Source: CAZSPL01 sp964608735 (lineage in GTDB: Bacteria > JAJVIF01 > JAPKYR01 > CAZSPL01). Taken from it: 9,602 bases of DNA. Positions 7,213 through 9,602 of this stretch are shown one piece after another. Within the stretch, counting starts at the first letter, position 1; each line of letters starts with the position of its first letter. The DNA lies in contig CAZSPL010000155.1 in the NCBI GenBank assembly GCA_964608735.1, positions 1 to 9,602 of the forward strand. Direction: 5' to 3'. Below the pieces are notes generated by a model. The model was not told where the DNA came from. It was given only the letters and a program-made list of their open reading frames with translations, and searched no databases. Both the position numbers and the translations under genes were made by a program.

Positions 7213-7241
7213 TGTACAGGTATTCATTAAAATATTATACT
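7213..7241 (+). promoter_or_regulatory. promoter candidate for mraY (and downstream genes)
   Basis: TGTACA (7213-7218, 4/6 to TTGACA) and TATACT (7236-7241, 5/6 to TATAAT) are exactly 17 bp apart with an AT-rich spacer. It sits in a 59-bp AT-rich gap between GC-rich genes. Transcription would start near 7248, leaving a leader of about 19 nt. It is the best plus-strand promoter match I see in the window, but by eye only. Confidence 0.45.
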
Positions 7242-7244
7242 GTT

Positions 7245-7259
7245 TGCAGGCATCCTGTA
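7245..7259 (+). promoter_or_regulatory. operator-like palindrome TGCAGG-CAT-CCTGTA
   Basis: A 15-bp near-perfect palindrome at the expected transcription start of the mraY promoter candidate. A third copy of the half-site, TACAGG, lies at 7215-7220, overlapping the -35 and 30 bp (about three helical turns) upstream of the first half-site. As RNA it gives a 6-bp hairpin (one G-U) ending 7 nt before the mraY ATG. It could be a repressor site or a translation-level hairpin; the sequence does not decide. Confidence 0.35.
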
Positions 7260-7266
7260 TAAGATT

Positions 7267-8265
7267 ATGATAGTAGAACTATGCATATTTATCATCTTCT
7301 TTTTCCTCTCAGTCGGGATTACATTCCTGCTGATACTCATTCTATCGCGCGCCGGTGTCGGGTCTGTGATCCGCATGCAGGGACCGGCATCGCATATCGA
7401 GAAGAAAGATACGCCATCACTCGCCGGAATCGGATTCATAATATCAATCATCATTTTCGGCTTTGCCGCTCTGTTCGTGCCTTCCATCGACAAACAGATA
7501 CTCGGGGTCGTGATAGCGGCGGCTGTATTCGGGCTGCTCGGTCTTGTTGACGACCTGTCCAAGCAGTTCGCGAAGCGGTCATCCGGATTCAAGGCGCGAT
7601 ACAGGATTATCCTTCAACTATTGATAGCGCTGGTTTTTTCGATATGGCTTCGCTCGAGCCAGCCGCACCGGGGGATAATCATCCCGGGCCTCGACGAGTC
7701 ATGGAATCCCGGCAACTGGCTTGTGGTGATAGATGTGCTTCTGCTCGCGGGATTCGTGAACGCATTCAACTTCACCGACGGGCTGGACGGGCTTGCAGCG
7801 GGACTGGGAATAATATGCATCCTTTCCGTGGGATTCATACATTGGATGGACCTCCAGGAATATTTCCTTACATTTTCCGAGAACGCCGCGCTGTGGCCGG
7901 TGGCTGCATTCATCGGCATCTCGGCGGGATTCCTGGTGTTCAACTGGCATCCGGCGCGTATTTTCATGGGGGACGGCGGCTCGTATTGCCTCGGCGGATT
8001 CATCGGGGCGTACGCGATAGCGACGGGGTTACATATAGCTTTGATCATCGCGGGACTCGTGTTCGCCGCCGAGCTTTTAAGCGTGGTGATACAGGTGGTG
8101 AGTTTCCGTACCACAGGCAGGCGGGTGTTCGCGATGACGCCGATACATCACGCGTTTGAATTGAAGGGATACGGCGAGACATCGATAGTTCGAGCTTTCT
8201 GGCTCGCCGGGGCGATTTGCGCGGCTGCATGCTACGTGCTGTTCACGCGGGTGGGAGCGGGATAG
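7267..8265 (+). CDS. mraY: phospho-N-acetylmuramoyl-pentapeptide transferase MraY
   Basis: Integral inner-membrane enzyme that transfers phospho-MurNAc-pentapeptide to undecaprenyl phosphate, making lipid I. 332 aa, close to Bacillus MraY and shorter at the N terminus than E. coli's. About ten hydrophobic segments are visible, the first at about 5-27. Family motifs: IRMQGPASHIEKKDTPSLAG (35-54; usually IR-DGP-SH-KK-GTPTMGG), the Mg-binding VDDLSK with D95/D96, NAFNFTDGLDGLAAG (165-179) with D171, FMGDGGSYCLGG (233-244) with D236, and TPIHHAFELKGYGE (291-304). The last motif is normally PIHHHFE: the third histidine is alanine here (A296). The Asp residues and first two His are kept, so activity is likely. 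The start is the ATG at 7267, without a clear Shine-Dalgarno sequence. Unlike most neighbours it does not overlap the gene before it and probably has its own promoter. Confidence 0.95.
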   Translation: MIVELCIFIIFFFLSVGITFLLILILSRAGVGSVIRMQGPASHIEKKDTPSLAGIGFIISIIIFGFAALFVPSIDKQILGVVIAAAVFGLLGLVDDLSKQFAKRSSGFKARYRIILQLLIALVFSIWLRSSQPHRGIIIPGLDESWNPGNWLVVIDVLLLAGFVNAFNFTDGLDGLAAGLGIICILSVGFIHWMDLQEYFLTFSENAALWPVAAFIGISAGFLVFNWHPARIFMGDGGSYCLGGFIGAYAIATGLHIALIIAGLVFAAELLSVVIQVVSFRTTGRRVFAMTPIHHAFELKGYGETSIVRAFWLAGAICAAACYVLFTRVGAG

Positions 8266-8305
8266 AGATGTACGTAAGTGAAAAATATTTTCGTGTAATT
8301 TGCTA

Positions 8306-8363
8306 CCTCCTGAAAAGACCGGTGGGGGAGGGACATCAACCATCCCTCCCCCGGTCAGGGAGG
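8306..8363 (+). promoter_or_regulatory. long GC-rich hairpin in the mraY-murD gap, flanked by SD/anti-SD
   Basis: GACC (8317-8320) pairs with GGTC (8353-8356), and GGGGGAGGGA (8324-8333) with TCCCTCCCCC (8343-8352). There is a 3-nt bulge (8321-8323) and a 9-nt loop: 14 pairs, mostly G-C. CCTCCT (8306-8311) just outside can pair with GGGAGG (8358-8363), closing an outer stem. No U tract follows on the plus strand, so it is not an intrinsic terminator there; on the minus strand the arm is followed by TCTTTTC, a weak one. A TGTAAT box at 8294-8299 lacks a good -35. It could be an mRNA stabiliser, a processing site, a dispersed repeat or a leader control element. Confidence 0.5.
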
Positions 8364-8386
8364 AAAGTGGGATATAAAGGTTGTCA

Positions 8387-9602
8387 ATGACGCATACCGG
8401 GGAAATTGGCGAGTTGTATCCGGTGAAAGGCCGGCGGTTCATCGTGTACGGGATGGCGCGTTCGGGTATCGCGGCAAGCAGGCTGCTCCTTGAAAGGGGG
8501 GGGTGTGTGGTTGCTGTAGATGATGCCGAGGGCTTTTCAGGGCATGTCAAGGAACATATAGAGCGGCTTATTGGCAGCGGTATGGAAATTGTGCTGATGC
8601 CCACGCCGGAAAAGATGCGCGGGCTCATTCACGATTCCGACGCGCTGGTGGTTTCGCCCGGGGTGGAATTGTCACGCGAAATTGCTGATGCCTGCAAGAG
8701 CGGCGGGGTGGAATGTTTCGGCGAACTCGAGCTTGGCGCGCGGCTGTGTCCGTGCCGCATAATCGCGGTAAGCGGTTCGAACGGGAAGACGACGACGGCG
8801 TGCCTGATCTATGAATTCCTGAAAGCGCGCGGGGTCAGGGCTCACCTCGTGGGCAATGTCGGGTCGAGCTATACGCGCGAGGATGCATCGGGATATTTCA
8901 TCAACGGCGTTAAAATATATTTCACCGAAGGTGTCGGCGTACCCATCTGCGAGAGGGTCGATGCGATGCAGCCGGATGACTGGGCTGTCGCGGAAGTGTC
9001 GAGTTACCAGCTCGAATCGACCATCGATTTTCATCCGCATATAGCGGTGCTGCTGAATATCGTCGAGGACCATCTCGCGCGGCACGGTGATATGGACGGG
9101 TATATCGGGGCGAAGTCGCGGCTGTTCGCGAACCAGAAACCGGGCGACTGGGCGATATTGAATGCCGACAACGCGGATGTCGGCAAGGCGTTCGAGATGA
9201 GCGGCGCGGGTTCGACAACGCTGTATTTCAGCCTCGAGGACAAAGCATCGGACGCTTATTTCCACGACGGCGTCGTGTTCCAAAAGATAGACAACCAGGC
9301 GGCGCTGCTCCTGAAGCGGAATGAATACGCCCCCCCGGGGGATCACAATATCGAAAACCTGATGGCGGCATCGCTCGCGGCGAGCGCGGCCGGGGTGGGG
9401 ATGGATTTCATACGCAATGCCGCGCGCATGTTCCGGGGAGTCGAGCATAGGATAGAATGGGTGGGCGAGTTCAACGGCGTAAGAATATACAATGATTCGA
9501 AGGGCACCAACCCGGATTCGACGATAAACGCGTTGAAGGCGTTCGACGAGCCGGTGATACTCGTGCTCGGGGGGTATGAGAAGGGGAGCGATTTCTTGCC
9601 CC
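8387..9602 (+). CDS. murD: UDP-MurNAc-L-Ala:D-Glu ligase MurD (C terminus beyond window)
   Basis: Cytoplasmic ligase that adds D-glutamate to UDP-MurNAc-L-Ala, the step before MurE. The frame is open from the ATG at 8387 to the window end (405 codons, no stop), so probably only about 50-80 residues are missing. The N-terminal domain has VYGMARSGIA near residue 21 and SPGVELS (89-95). The P-loop is GSNGKTT (130-136). Then come GNVG (156-159), VAEVSSYQLE (201-210), EDHLARHG with D228/H229, the likely carbamylated K243, GDHNIEN (318-324), a GVEHRIEW block and NDSKGTN (369-375), and GGYEKGSDF. Between GNVG and VAEVSS there are 41 residues where E. coli MurD has about 14, an apparent insertion. 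AAAGG at 8376-8380 gives a Shine-Dalgarno sequence with a 6-nt spacer; an in-frame TAA at 8375 bounds the start. A G8 run lies at 8496-8503. Confidence 0.95.
   Translation, partial: MTHTGEIGELYPVKGRRFIVYGMARSGIAASRLLLERGGCVVAVDDAEGFSGHVKEHIERLIGSGMEIVLMPTPEKMRGLIHDSDALVVSPGVELSREIADACKSGGVECFGELELGARLCPCRIIAVSGSNGKTTTACLIYEFLKARGVRAHLVGNVGSSYTREDASGYFINGVKIYFTEGVGVPICERVDAMQPDDWAVAEVSSYQLESTIDFHPHIAVLLNIVEDHLARHGDMDGYIGAKSRLFANQKPGDWAILNADNADVGKAFEMSGAGSTTLYFSLEDKASDAYFHDGVVFQKIDNQAALLLKRNEYAPPGDHNIENLMAASLAASAAGVGMDFIRNAARMFRGVEHRIEWVGEFNGVRIYNDSKGTNPDSTINALKAFDEPVILVLGGYEKGSDFLP

Noticed and set aside
8672..9448. 258-codon open frame on the minus strand opposite murD
   Set aside because: Shadow of murD, whose motifs are clear on the plus strand; the antisense product is Arg/His-rich with no recognisable domain.

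Overview
This window is the upstream two thirds of a bacterial dcw (division and cell wall) cluster. From left to right it holds a tRNA-Val gene facing left, then eight genes facing right: mraZ, rsmH, an ftsL-like gene, ftsI (class B penicillin-binding protein), murE, murF, mraY and murD, which runs off the right edge. Every protein except the FtsL-like one was identified from conserved family motifs. The FtsL-like gene is called from its position and topology.

Layout: 1-126 holds no gene I can support. Positions 127-311 carry tRNA-Val(UAC) on the minus strand with a terminator-like double hairpin and a TATAAT box. Positions 260-464 are an AT-rich divergent intergenic region with a weak promoter candidate for the wall cluster. 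From 465 to 4070 mraZ, rsmH, ftsL and ftsI are locked together by 1-4 bp stop/start overlaps, with TTG and GTG starts used for ftsI and ftsL. A 267 bp GC-rich gap with possible RNA structure separates ftsI from murE. murE and murF overlap by 10 bp. A short AT-rich gap before mraY contains a good sigma70-type promoter candidate and an operator-like palindrome. The gap before murD contains a long GC-rich hairpin enclosed by a Shine-Dalgarno/anti-Shine-Dalgarno pair.

Together the enzymes make and use lipid-linked peptidoglycan precursor. MurD, MurE and MurF add D-Glu, a diamino acid and D-Ala-D-Ala to UDP-MurNAc; MraY moves the product onto undecaprenyl phosphate; and FtsI, with FtsL, cross-links septal peptidoglycan. 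The DNPR motif in MurE points to meso-diaminopimelate, so a diderm-type A1-gamma wall is likely. murC, murG, ftsW and ftsQ/A/Z would be expected to the right, outside the window.

Organism: a GC-rich bacterium. Several proteins depart from consensus at normally near-invariant positions (RsmH motif I and the SSPQLD region, the third His of the MraY HHH motif, the MurE P-loop and SSH motif, and an insertion in MurD). This suggests a deep-branching or poorly sampled phylum, but I cannot name it. I see no mobile element, CRISPR array, phage gene or defence system. The best leads are these departures and the regulatory structures between and inside the genes, not a new gene system.
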